DNA of 64,000 nucleotides from a virus. Location of the stretch: positions 1-64,000 of IMG/VR virus record IMGVR_UViG_3300043399_000297; one strand, written 5' to 3'. Shown one piece after another: positions 22,207 to 31,553 of this stretch; the stretch's first letter is position 1, and every line of letters starts with the position of its first letter. The notes beneath the pieces are model-generated. The model was given only the letters and a program-made list of their open reading frames with translations, was not told the origin of the DNA and did not search any database. The position numbers and the translations under genes are program-made.

Positions 22207-23808
22207 ATGTCCAATACTGTTTCTTTACAAGGTCCGATCGGTTCTAGTATAACGCTTTCGTATGGTTCAACAGGTTTACCCATCGTAAGTGCAACTGATC
22301 CGCAGTTCCCCTCTGGAGGATATGGTGGACCATTAGAATCGGGACAAATAAGTAGCTCAATAAATCAACTTCAATCAAATATAAATCAAAACAACAATAG
22401 AATATTAGAGTTAAACTTAAAAATTGCATCTACTCGTGATAGTCAAGTAATCCCGGCCTCTGAAAAGCAGGCATTGATACAATCATACCAAAACGAGGTG
22501 AACGGATATAAAAATCAAAATGCTAATTTTACTAATTCAATAACTATTGCGAGTTATCTAGCAAGTAATATAAGTTCACTTACTGCGAAATTAAAAGCTG
22601 CACAAGCATCCACCACTACTAACACAGCAGCAAGTAATACTGGTAGTAATCAAACTGCACCAAAAGTATCACCTAATGACCCTACTGCTATTGTTGTGAA
22701 TACTAAACCTGTTGGTAATACTAAAACAGCATCCACTACTAACACAGGGATAGTAGTAAACCAGTCTGCTATCCCGAGTGGTAACATTAAGTCTACCCCG
22801 CTCCCAACCTCGGACCCGTCTGTAATAAACACTAACATACAACCGGTAGGTAACGTAGCAGTAAATAAACCGATCCCAACAACTGATCCCAACAAGATTG
22901 TTGTTAATGACGAAGCTAATCAACAGGCGGCAGCTAACGCGCAAGCCAATGCATCTCAAGCAGCTTCGGCGGCCGATCTTACAAATACTGATGCAACACC
23001 CAAAGTCATATCAATAGCTGCACAACAAGATTCAACTAAATTTCAAGCAAGGAAAGACTGGCGCGTAAGATTAGCACTGTCAGATGATGCAAGTGTTAAT
23101 TATCTGTATAAAGCACCGGATCCGGGAATTCTAAAACCACTAGTTGCAACAAATGGTATTGTCTTTCCATATACACCAACCATTAATATTAACTATAGTG
23201 CTAATTATACCCCTATAGACTTAACACATAGTAACTATAAAGTAAATCAGTATTCAAACAGCAGTGTCGATAACGTTTCAATAACGTGTGATTTTACAGC
23301 CCAGGATACGTATGAAGCTAATTACCTACTTGCAGTAATACACTTTATTAGAAGTGCTATGAAAATGTTTTACGGGCAAGATGAAAATCCAAAGAGAGGT
23401 ACCCCTCCTCCATTAGTCTATCTATTTGGGTTAGGTACTTTTCAGTTTTCTGCTCATCCATTAGCTATTTCCGGATTCACTTACAACTTACCTAACGATT
23501 GCGATTACATTAAGACTGTAGCACCTTCTGACCCGGGAACGCAACAACCGACTGGAAATACGGGAAGTAGTCAAGGTAGATTACCACAAGAAGTCGCTCC
23601 TGGCGGGACTGCACAACCGCCCAAATGGTCAGGTCCTGCACCGGGATCAACCGGAGAAGTTACCTGGGTCCCAACAAAAATTCAGTTAAGCATTTCTTGT
23701 GTAGTCATACAAAGTAGAAATCAAGTATCTAATAAGTTTAGCTTTAGAGATTACGCGACTGGCGATCTATTGAACGGTATTAAAAATCCTGGAGGAGCAT
23801 TCTGGTAA
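22207..23808 (+). CDS. Baseplate/tail structural protein, 533 residues
   Basis: Three parts are visible: a helical Asn/Gln/Ser-rich N-terminus (1-130), a low-complexity linker (about 150-245) with four degenerate repeats around DP-x-x-I-V-V-N and P-x-G-N, and a folded C-terminal part (about 280-533). The last contains DWRVRLALSDDASVNYLY, FPYTPTININYSANY and VIHFIRSAMKMFYGQ, which I associate with tail-tube or baseplate proteins of aquatic T4-like phages. It opens the baseplate block and its stop overlaps the next start. T4 gp48/gp54 equivalence is possible but not shown. Confidence 0.65.
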   Translation: MSNTVSLQGPIGSSITLSYGSTGLPIVSATDPQFPSGGYGGPLESGQISSSINQLQSNINQNNNRILELNLKIASTRDSQVIPASEKQALIQSYQNEVNGYKNQNANFTNSITIASYLASNISSLTAKLKAAQASTTTNTAASNTGSNQTAPKVSPNDPTAIVVNTKPVGNTKTASTTNTGIVVNQSAIPSGNIKSTPLPTSDPSVINTNIQPVGNVAVNKPIPTTDPNKIVVNDEANQQAAANAQANASQAASAADLTNTDATPKVISIAAQQDSTKFQARKDWRVRLALSDDASVNYLYKAPDPGILKPLVATNGIVFPYTPTININYSANYTPIDLTHSNYKVNQYSNSSVDNVSITCDFTAQDTYEANYLLAVIHFIRSAMKMFYGQDENPKRGTPPPLVYLFGLGTFQFSAHPLAISGFTYNLPNDCDYIKTVAPSDPGTQQPTGNTGSSQGRLPQEVAPGGTAQPPKWSGPAPGSTGEVTWVPTKIQLSISCVVIQSRNQVSNKFSFRDYATGDLLNGIKNPGGAFW

Positions 23809-24125
23809 TGGCTTACAATCAATCTTCATATCCAAAATCAAGTCCGTATTTTCTAACTCAAATAGTAGATAACAAGTATTTGGGTGTATTAAATTATAGA
23901 ACAATACCACAAAATCCTAGTGATGTATATATGGTATTAACAGCAGTGTACGAATATAGGCCCGATTTACTAGCGTTTGACTTATATAATGACCCCACAC
24001 TTTGGTGGGTATTTGCGGCTAGAAATCCAAATCGTTTGGGATCAGATCCTTATTTTAATTTTAAAACAGGGCTAGGAATATATATACCTACGCTAAACAA
24101 CTTAAGGGCATACTTGGGATTATAA
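23808..24125 (+). CDS. 53: Baseplate wedge protein, gp53-like
   Basis: A 105-residue protein. The block YEYRPDLLAFDLYNDPTLWWVFAARNPN (split here as YEYRPDLLAFDLY and DPTLWWVFAARNP), followed by DPYFNFKTGLGIYIPT, is characteristic of gp53-like baseplate wedge proteins with a LysM-like core. T4 gp53 has 196 residues, so this is a minimal version. Its start overlaps the upstream stop by one base (TAATG) and only one base separates its stop from the next gene, a tight baseplate operon. Confidence 0.75.
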   Translation: MAYNQSSYPKSSPYFLTQIVDNKYLGVLNYRTIPQNPSDVYMVLTAVYEYRPDLLAFDLYNDPTLWWVFAARNPNRLGSDPYFNFKTGLGIYIPTLNNLRAYLGL

Positions 24126-24126
24126 T

Positions 24127-26952
24127 ATGGCAACCCTCTCACAGGTAACTGCGGCAGCAGAACAAGTAAATAACATATACAATCAATATATTCCTAAATT
24201 AGAGTCTATCATTTCGCAGATGAAGGCTATCAATCCCAATGAAACCGGGGCAAGCGCCAAACTAGAACAATTAGAACAACAATATCAATCTACTAAAAAT
24301 GAAGCTAATGCGGCTAGAAGCACAGCAAATTCTAACTTCAGTTCTTTGTATCAAACATTAAATCAGAGCGACAAAACTGCATTTGAAAACAGCAGTATTA
24401 AAAAAACAATTGATCAAAACAGTACTAAAGTAAATTCTTTGGGAAGTGAACACACTTCAGTATATAATAGTCAAAAAGACGCAATAGCAAAGAATAATGC
24501 AACAACCGCTAATGCCAGCTCTGGTACGAATACTACGGGAACAGATCAAGCTAAAACTGATGCCAATAATATAACTGGAGCTGCTGACGGTGATAATGCC
24601 GGCGATAAGACCGATCAGAAAAAAAATACTACCTCTTCGGATTCCGGTGGATCGAACACAACTGCAAAAAAGGAAGGCGGTTCCGGAATAACCCCATATC
24701 CCAATGAATTTTTTAACCCCTCGTTGAATGCAAGTCTACGCCCAGGTAGAAGACCAAATAATCCTTTATCAAATCTTGCAAGCTATAATTACCAAATAAG
24801 TTTATACATGATTACAAAAGATGCATATACTGCATTTGTAGAAGGAGGAATGAGAGATATTAACGCATTTGTGAATGCAGGTGCACCATTAAGTCAAAAT
24901 CCTGCTTCCTCTTCAATTAAAGGCGGGGCATATTTAATTGCGCAAAGCGGAGGGATGAAACCAAATGAACGTGTCCCGGGACTAGAATATGATTTTTACA
25001 TAGACGACTTAAAATTTGACCACCAAACGTTGCCAGAAACTGCTTCAAGTGTTTGTAATTTGAACATAGACCTTAAAATTATAGAGCCGTACGGATTTTC
25101 ATTCTTATCTAAATTGAAAAAAGCAAAGGATGAATTGCGTAAATATGATCCAAACATGCCTGATAAAATCGAAGCCACTTTTTATGTTTTAGGTATTCGT
25201 TTTTATGGGTGGGATCAAGGAGGAAGACAAGTTAAAGGTTCGGACATTTATGACGGTGTCCCAATTGATCCAAATTCAACTAGTACCTCGTTATTTGAAA
25301 GTTTTTATGCAGTAAGTATGACCGAACTTAAATTTAAACTTGATGGAAGACCGACTACTTATGAAATAAAAATGCAGGAACAGGCGATCACAGCGTTTAC
25401 TGTAAGAAAGGGTATTGTACCACAAAATATGTCTGGGTCAGGGGTCACAGTTCGTGATGTACTTTTAGGAGACGACGGAATTCTAACCAAATTAAATAAA
25501 GACTTAGTTAATTTTGTTAAGGATACTAATCCCAAAGTAAATCCTATGAAATATCAAATCGAGTGGTTAGGTGATGCCGATCTTATTGCTAATGCAACTT
25601 TTAGAGGTGATGCAGACACGCAAAAAAATTCAACGCCAGGTAGTACTGCAACTAAAACTAGCGAATCCAATGATGCAACAGCTATAAAATCACAGCCGCA
25701 AGTTAAATCAAAAACACACACTGCCGCAGCAAATGATCCAATAGTTAAGGTCATAGAAGATGTGGTTTTAAGAAGTAGTTATGTCGAAGATGCACTAAAT
25801 GTTAATTATACTGATGCAGCAGAAAATGACCCTAAGAGTAAAAGTGCCCCGAATGTTACTCCGTCGTACAATAAAGCAATTATGTGGTTTAGTATAAGTC
25901 CTAAACTTTCTAATATAGAATGGGTTGAAAAAATTCACGATTGGACGTATACAATAACTTATGTGATTCAAACTTATTTAATTCCGGTTATAGATAATCC
26001 ATATGTTAATAAAACAACAAAATATTATGGACCGCATAAAAGATATGAATACTGGTATACTGGAAATAATAAAGAAGTGTTGTCTTATGAAACTAGGTTG
26101 GACAATCTTTGGTATACCCTAGGACTAGGAGTTGTGCCAGGAAAAACGGACCAAGCGCAAGGGAATCAAACTAACAATTCTGAAGGTGCCGGACATGTGG
26201 CCCCAGGAACTCAATCTCCGGCAGTTACGGCCGGCGATGGTCATAGATCAGCCGCGGCTTCAAGTTTTAAAACTAGTCTTTTTGATCAAACTGCGTGGGC
26301 CAAAGCAGATATAAACATTGTGGGAGACCCTGACTTCTTAATGCAACCGACTATAACCGGCGTCAACCAAGTTTATAGTAAACATTATGGAGCAGATGGT
26401 TATACTGTTAATCCAACGGGTGGACAAGTTTTTATTGAAATAGACTTCAAAGAAGCAATAGATTATAGCTCAAGCTCAGTTACTGGGTTGGGTGAGGGAT
26501 ATGGAGTTGGTGGTACACTTTCATTGAATGAAAGTATAGCATTTACTAAAACTCCAAATGACTTGCAAACTCCTGATCCTGTGACAGGAAAACCGCTGGT
26601 TCAAGGAGTTAGCTACCAGCTTATAAATTTAAGTAGCTCTTTTTCAGGCGGAACATTTAAACAAACACTACACTGTAACATAAATTCATTTGGTAAAACA
26701 CCAACTGAAGCAACCAAAAACAATGTAGATGGATCAGTGGCCACTGATCCATCTACAGCGCCAGCAGCCAATAATACAAATACTACTGTCAGCGCCAGCC
26801 CGCCACCGGATAAATCAGTTGAGACTAAACAAACTTGGTATGGAACTGTGCCGGTAAAAGCACAATCTAATGTAACCACAACTCAAATCACTTCAGCCAC
26901 CGGAAATGCAGCTAACCCAGAAACTGCCGATGATGACGCCACTTCAAATTAA
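24127..26952 (+). CDS. Large baseplate structural protein, 941 residues
   Basis: Residues 1-120 form a predicted coiled coil, 125-195 a Thr/Asn/Gly low-complexity linker, and about 200-860 a folded region with SNLASYNYQISLYMIT, VPGLEYDFYIDDLKFDH, IEPYGFSFLSKLKKAKDEL and YELKFKLDG-like segments, then a Thr/Ala-rich tail. The order coiled coil - linker - beta-rich body and the place between gene 53 and the spike gene suggest a hub or wedge component. I do not recognise a T4 counterpart. Codons for residues about 866-877 lie in a perfect 34-bp palindrome. Confidence 0.65.
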   Translation: MATLSQVTAAAEQVNNIYNQYIPKLESIISQMKAINPNETGASAKLEQLEQQYQSTKNEANAARSTANSNFSSLYQTLNQSDKTAFENSSIKKTIDQNSTKVNSLGSEHTSVYNSQKDAIAKNNATTANASSGTNTTGTDQAKTDANNITGAADGDNAGDKTDQKKNTTSSDSGGSNTTAKKEGGSGITPYPNEFFNPSLNASLRPGRRPNNPLSNLASYNYQISLYMITKDAYTAFVEGGMRDINAFVNAGAPLSQNPASSSIKGGAYLIAQSGGMKPNERVPGLEYDFYIDDLKFDHQTLPETASSVCNLNIDLKIIEPYGFSFLSKLKKAKDELRKYDPNMPDKIEATFYVLGIRFYGWDQGGRQVKGSDIYDGVPIDPNSTSTSLFESFYAVSMTELKFKLDGRPTTYEIKMQEQAITAFTVRKGIVPQNMSGSGVTVRDVLLGDDGILTKLNKDLVNFVKDTNPKVNPMKYQIEWLGDADLIANATFRGDADTQKNSTPGSTATKTSESNDATAIKSQPQVKSKTHTAAANDPIVKVIEDVVLRSSYVEDALNVNYTDAAENDPKSKSAPNVTPSYNKAIMWFSISPKLSNIEWVEKIHDWTYTITYVIQTYLIPVIDNPYVNKTTKYYGPHKRYEYWYTGNNKEVLSYETRLDNLWYTLGLGVVPGKTDQAQGNQTNNSEGAGHVAPGTQSPAVTAGDGHRSAAASSFKTSLFDQTAWAKADINIVGDPDFLMQPTITGVNQVYSKHYGADGYTVNPTGGQVFIEIDFKEAIDYSSSSVTGLGEGYGVGGTLSLNESIAFTKTPNDLQTPDPVTGKPLVQGVSYQLINLSSSFSGGTFKQTLHCNINSFGKTPTEATKNNVDGSVATDPSTAPAANNTNTTVSASPPPDKSVETKQTWYGTVPVKAQSNVTTTQITSATGNAANPETADDDATSN
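26724..26757. repeat. Perfect 34-bp palindrome with no spacer, inside a gene
   Basis: Arms of 17 bp (26724-26740 and 26741-26757) are exact reverse complements and meet with no loop; each arm reads TGTAGATGGATCAGTGG. It encodes the NVDGSVATDPST region of the 941-residue protein, 195 bp before its stop. Such length by chance is very unlikely. Confidence 0.9.
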
Positions 26953-26961
26953 GGATAATGT

Positions 26962-29900
26962 ATGCCAACAGATGTAAATTTTCCCATTACTAAACCACCC
27001 AAAATTCTATCTCCTCAAGGTGCCGGCGGAAATAGCAACACAACACCCTTGATCGGTGTTGTAAAGGACAATATTGATCCTACTAGATCGGGTAGAATTA
27101 GAGTAGCACTGCAAAGAGGAAAAGGCGCACAAGATCCTAATAGCAGCGAGGGATGGGTAACTGTCCAAAAACTCAGCAACTTTTTTGGATCGGTAGGGGG
27201 AGATGCGGGCACCGACGTTGAAGATCACGGAACTTATAAAACAAACCCAAGCTCATATGGAATGTGGCACGCTCCGCCGGATATAGGCACGCAAGTTGTT
27301 TGCATCTTTATTAACGGGGATCCTAATTATGGATTTTATATCGGTTGTATTCCTGAACCTGAAAAATTACAAATGGTTCCTGCTATAGGTGCAGTTGATA
27401 ACGTTACATTAAACGAAAGCGAAGCTAATAGTTATGGTGGTGCAACTAGATTGCCGACTACTAATATGAACGTAAACAACAAGAGTAAATCTGATAGCGC
27501 ACAATTTTTAGAGACAGCAAGACCTGTACATAGTTACACTGCAAGTATTATGATGCAGCAGGGTATATTGCGTGACGCGGTAAGAGGTCCCATATCATCT
27601 AGTGCAAGCCGAGAAACTGCAAGCCGAGTTGGCTTTGGCGTAAGCACTCCGGGCCGACCTATATACACCGGTGGCTTCGATGATACTAATTTACCTAAAA
27701 ACTTAGAAACCAGTAATAACGAGAAACTTCAAGTGGTGGCTCGTAGAGGCGGACATAGTATCGTTATGGATGACGGTGATGTTATTGGCCGCGATCAGTT
27801 AATCAGAATAAGAACTAGTCTTGGTCATCAAATAATGATGAGTGATGATGGTCAAACATTAATGATATTACATAGCAATGGTCAAAGTTATGTTGAGTTA
27901 GGCAAAGAAGGTACAGTTGATATCTATAGTACTAACAGCTTTAATGTAAGAACACAAGGGGATATTAATTTTCACGCCGACCAAGATATTAATATTCACG
28001 CAATGGAAAATCTAAACATACAAGCTAAAAATATTCATTGTAACAGTGAAGAAATGACTAAGTTCAGGGCCGGCAAAGATTTTAATGTCAATGCCTTAAG
28101 CAATTTTACTGCCAAGTCTGGGTCTGCTGCTGCAATATCAGCTGGTGGCGAAGCAAGTCTAGTAGGAGGTGGAGCTACTTTTGTTAATGGTGCTAAAGTT
28201 AATATCAATAGTGGTGCACCCGGACTTAATCCGCCCGAAGTACCTATTATCACATTAAACGCCCAACCAGATACACTGTTCGATGAAGAAAAGGGCTGGG
28301 CAGCAGCGCCTGGTAAATTATTGACTGTAACGAGCAGAGCGCCGGCACACGCCCCGTGGGCATCGGCAGGACAAGGAATAAGTATCAAGACTTCTGCTAG
28401 CGCGTCAGACAGCTTACCACCTACACCCTCAAATGCAGTGCAACAAGCTAATCAAGCAGGACAGAATGCAAATTCAACCCCTCCTTCTACTGCAACCGTT
28501 GCTAGTGTTCCACAAACCAAACCAGTTAGCCCTTCAGTCGATACGGGAACTACCGGATCAACATTAGCAGCGGTAGGCAAAGCAGCAGCCAACGGAGCGA
28601 CTGCCCCGGCTGTTCAAAAAGGTGCTGCTATTATTTCTAGCGGACAAAACCCAGCAGAAGGCGGGTCCACTGCAACTGTTGCCGCCGGAGCATTTGGTCA
28701 AACTGCAAAACAACTTGCTGATTCAGGTGTAATTAAACCCGGAGCTGATAAACTGATTAATGGTCTTGCAAGTGTTGCTCAAACTGCTGGCAAAGTAATT
28801 GGTGTAACTAAAATACTTAGTAACACGTTGTTTACTGGCCAACAAGGCGCGGAAACAATTGGTAAGTTCGCAACTAATGTTGAAGCTCAAGCCAAGTCAG
28901 TGATCAACACATTGCAAAAAGGACAAACGTTATTGACACAAGCCGGAGTAATTTCCGGTAAAGAAACTCCTACGCAAACAGCCGGGCTTGTCGTTGCGGC
29001 TGCGACTACAGGAGCGAACAATACAATTAATGCCGTTAAAGAGTCTGCTAACAAGCTTGCTGCAATTGGAAATGAAGTAACTGATTTCGGTGATGCTGTA
29101 GGAAATACTATTACTAAAGTTGGAGGGTCGATAGGTGGAGAAGTTGGCGCTACACTTAATAAGGTAAGCGACACTATTAACCAATTCTCAAGTAAAGCAG
29201 CATCAGTTACTAACGCATTAGGTAAAGCATCAAGTGCATTAAATGCAATAGGATCAGGATCTTCTGCTGCTGGACAAGCAGCGTCATTAGGAGGATTAGC
29301 AGGTATTGCTAATGCAGTAGGAGCATTGACAGGAGGCAGTGGTCCTAGTTTATCATCATTGATTAACTCAGTTAATGGTATTGCAGCAGGAGCATATGAT
29401 GCTATCAAGAATGGTTTCCCCAAACTAAAAGCCAATGTACCACAGAAACTATCTGCTATTGCTAAAGAAGCAGCCGCTAAAAGTGCTGCTACTGCACAAA
29501 CTACTACGAATGCAGCCAAGTCAGGTGGGCTAAGCAGTTTAGCTGGAGGTGTTGGAAAAGTATTATCTGGCGCAACTAGTGTCGTTAATACTATTACTGA
29601 GGGTACTAAAACTATTGAAAATACTATAGGCGGGGTCTCCGGCGCTATTAATAATGCAACCGCAACAAGTGGAAATAATAATAATGCGATTAGTGGTGTA
29701 ACTGGCGCAATCGAAACGGGACTGAATAAGCTTACAACCGGCGCACAACAGGTCTCGGGCGTATTATCCGATGCAGGAAATGTAGCTACGTCTCTATCGA
29801 ATATCACGTCCGGCGGAACTGGTAGTAATAGTGTGGGAGGGACATTATCTAATTTGGCTGGAGCAGCAAGTGATGTTACCGGATTCATTAATAAAGCAAC

Positions 29901-30936
29901 TGGCGCATTAGGCGATGTTACAGGCGGAGTTAACAAAGCGATCAACACAGTCAACGGTCTGGCTGGCGCAGGAGCTGCATTGAAGGGCGGACTAAGCGAT
30001 CTTGCAAACGCTGCCAAGAATGTACAAGCCGGGGGCAATGCTGCCAAGGCAGTGCTTCAAGCGGCCGGCATTAATAATTTACCCGGCGGACTTAATGCTA
30101 TCGCATCCGTAGCAGATAAAAAGAATGCTCCCGTACACATTCCGGGCGCAAAAGAATTGACTAACTTAGCAAATACTGTAGGGTCTGGATTAAATGCAGC
30201 TAAAGATGCATTGGGTAAAGTGGGCGACATTGCTGGTAAGGCTAGCGGAGTACTCAATCAAGTTTCAGGAGTAGCAAGTGACGTTTCTGGTGCAGTCGGT
30301 ACCGTTTCTGGTGTCGCCGGCCAAATTGGAGGAGCAGTAGGAGCGGCACAGGGAGCATTAGGAAATGCAACCGGCGATATCGGTAATTTAGCTAACAAAG
30401 TAACTAGTGTTGCTGATAAGTTAGGTGGAGTCGCTAGTGCATTAGGTGATGCAGGAAAGAAATTAAATGGAATTACATCATCAATAACCGGTGCATTGAA
30501 TTCCGGTGAAGCGTCCAGTCTGTTATCAAGTTTGTCTGCATTGGGCGCGGGCGGACCAAGTCCAATCAAATTACCAGAAGTGGGCTTTAATACATTTAAC
30601 AGAGATGGAATCACAAGTCAAGTTAATTCGTTGTTAGGAGATCCCGGTATTCCTAAGCCAAACTTGGTAGGGGAAGTCAGCGATGACACAGTAAACTCTC
30701 TAAATCAAAAAGTTGAAACATCAAGAGAAGCGATTAAGAAAGCAAATGATGAATTGAATCAAGCCATAGCTGATACGCAGATGGCAAAACAAATGGCAAT
30801 TAAGGCAATAGATCAATCTGCTTCACCAGAAAGTGATCCTAATGTTCAGAATTTGAAGAAAGCTTGGCAAGAAAAAGTTAAAATTATGAAGGAAAAAGCA
30901 GACAAGCTTGCAGCGTTAGAGTCGGCAGCAGCTTAG
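26962..30936 (+). CDS. gp5/VgrG-like baseplate spike-hub protein with long C-terminal extension
   Basis: A 1324-residue protein (T4 gp5: 575). Residues about 25-140 look like the gp5 OB-fold (LIGVVKDNIDPTRSGRIRVA, later YGMWHAPPDIGTQVVCIF and NYGFYIGCIPEPE). Residues 255-430 resemble the start of the spike beta-helix (RRGGHSIVMDDGD, IRIRTSLGHQIMMSDDGQTL, then DINFHADQDINIHAMENLNI). No lysozyme domain lies between them. Residues about 470-1240 are Ala/Gly/Thr/Ser/Asn-rich, with recurrent short hydrophobic heptads (SGVLNQVSGVASDVSGAVG). The end is a charged coiled coil. It probably forms the trimeric spike; the long extension is unexplained. Confidence 0.8.
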   Translation: MPTDVNFPITKPPKILSPQGAGGNSNTTPLIGVVKDNIDPTRSGRIRVALQRGKGAQDPNSSEGWVTVQKLSNFFGSVGGDAGTDVEDHGTYKTNPSSYGMWHAPPDIGTQVVCIFINGDPNYGFYIGCIPEPEKLQMVPAIGAVDNVTLNESEANSYGGATRLPTTNMNVNNKSKSDSAQFLETARPVHSYTASIMMQQGILRDAVRGPISSSASRETASRVGFGVSTPGRPIYTGGFDDTNLPKNLETSNNEKLQVVARRGGHSIVMDDGDVIGRDQLIRIRTSLGHQIMMSDDGQTLMILHSNGQSYVELGKEGTVDIYSTNSFNVRTQGDINFHADQDINIHAMENLNIQAKNIHCNSEEMTKFRAGKDFNVNALSNFTAKSGSAAAISAGGEASLVGGGATFVNGAKVNINSGAPGLNPPEVPIITLNAQPDTLFDEEKGWAAAPGKLLTVTSRAPAHAPWASAGQGISIKTSASASDSLPPTPSNAVQQANQAGQNANSTPPSTATVASVPQTKPVSPSVDTGTTGSTLAAVGKAAANGATAPAVQKGAAIISSGQNPAEGGSTATVAAGAFGQTAKQLADSGVIKPGADKLINGLASVAQTAGKVIGVTKILSNTLFTGQQGAETIGKFATNVEAQAKSVINTLQKGQTLLTQAGVISGKETPTQTAGLVVAAATTGANNTINAVKESANKLAAIGNEVTDFGDAVGNTITKVGGSIGGEVGATLNKVSDTINQFSSKAASVTNALGKASSALNAIGSGSSAAGQAASLGGLAGIANAVGALTGGSGPSLSSLINSVNGIAAGAYDAIKNGFPKLKANVPQKLSAIAKEAAAKSAATAQTTTNAAKSGGLSSLAGGVGKVLSGATSVVNTITEGTKTIENTIGGVSGAINNATATSGNNNNAISGVTGAIETGLNKLTTGAQQVSGVLSDAGNVATSLSNITSGGTGSNSVGGTLSNLAGAASDVTGFINKATGALGDVTGGVNKAINTVNGLAGAGAALKGGLSDLANAAKNVQAGGNAAKAVLQAAGINNLPGGLNAIASVADKKNAPVHIPGAKELTNLANTVGSGLNAAKDALGKVGDIAGKASGVLNQVSGVASDVSGAVGTVSGVAGQIGGAVGAAQGALGNATGDIGNLANKVTSVADKLGGVASALGDAGKKLNGITSSITGALNSGEASSLLSSLSALGAGGPSPIKLPEVGFNTFNRDGITSQVNSLLGDPGIPKPNLVGEVSDDTVNSLNQKVETSREAIKKANDELNQAIADTQMAKQMAIKAIDQSASPESDPNVQNLKKAWQEKVKIMKEKADKLAALESAAA

Positions 30937-30953
30937 CCCGCGTTTGGTTAAAC

Positions 30954-30961
30954 AATAAATA
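30954..30961 (+). promoter_or_regulatory. Late promoter octamer AATAAATA before gene 25
   Basis: It is flanked on both sides by the direct repeat GTTAAAC (30947-30953 and 30962-30968) and ends 43 nt before the gene 25 ATG, which has TTAGGAG upstream. Confidence 0.6.
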
Positions 30962-31004
30962 GTTAAACGTTTGTCAAGCAATTTCTTAAAGTTAGGAGTA
31001 TAAT

Positions 31005-31508
31005 ATGGCTCAATACGTCGGTTACAGTTCAATAAATGCTTGCAGGCCCAAAACAACTAATGCCATACCAGGGTCAGCCGGCGGCACTGGTGGAACAGTG
31101 GGTCCTGGTGGCAATGGAGGCACCGGCGGGGTAGGAGGCCCGGGCGGAGGTCAGATAGGTATAAGCTCAGGAAACAAATATACTATCACTGACAATCCAT
31201 TAGTGTTACAAGACTTTATTAATTCGATGAATATTAGAAAAGGTTCCAAAGTAGGAAGACCTGACTATGGATCAGATATTTGGAATTATATTTTTGAATA
31301 CAATACGAGCGATACTCAATTTAGAATCGAGAACGAAGTACGTAGACTAGCAAGCCAAGATCCTAGAATTATATTGAACTACGTTAAGTCATATCCATAT
31401 GAAAATGGAATACTAGTAGAAGTTGAGATAGCTGTCAATCCATTCAACCAACCACAGACAGTTAACATTGGATTTAATACTACATTAAATGTTGCTACCT
31501 TGCTATAA
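31005..31508 (+). CDS. 25: Baseplate wedge protein gp25
   Basis: Residues about 62-167 match the GPW/gp25 family: KYTITDNPLVLQDFINSMNI, KGSKVGRPDYGSDIWNYIFE, then IENEVRRLASQDPRI and the strand GILVEVEIAVNP. In the family it joins the baseplate to the sheath. T4 gp25 has 132 residues; the excess here is an N-terminal glycine-rich insert (residues about 23-52, GSAGGTGGTVGPGGNGGTGG and onward) not usual for the family. Gene 6 follows, as in T4. Confidence 0.9.
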   Translation: MAQYVGYSSINACRPKTTNAIPGSAGGTGGTVGPGGNGGTGGVGGPGGGQIGISSGNKYTITDNPLVLQDFINSMNIRKGSKVGRPDYGSDIWNYIFEYNTSDTQFRIENEVRRLASQDPRIILNYVKSYPYENGILVEVEIAVNPFNQPQTVNIGFNTTLNVATLL

Positions 31509-31524
31509 CCGTCTTTTTAGATAA

Positions 31525-31532
31525 GATAAATA
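31525..31532 (+). promoter_or_regulatory. Late promoter octamer GATAAATA before gene 6
   Basis: It ends 21 nt before the gene 6 ATG; the predicted leader of about 16 nt holds AAGAG. It overlaps a small GATAA/TTATC inverted repeat. Confidence 0.65.
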
Positions 31533-31553
31533 TATTATCAAAAGAGTAAAACT

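Noticed and set aside
28887-30047. 386-codon antisense ORF opposite the spike-hub gene
   Set aside because: It mirrors Ala/Gly-rich codons, giving a Pro/Ala/Leu-rich translation with no ribosome site; the plus frame is part of a continuous 1324-residue gene.
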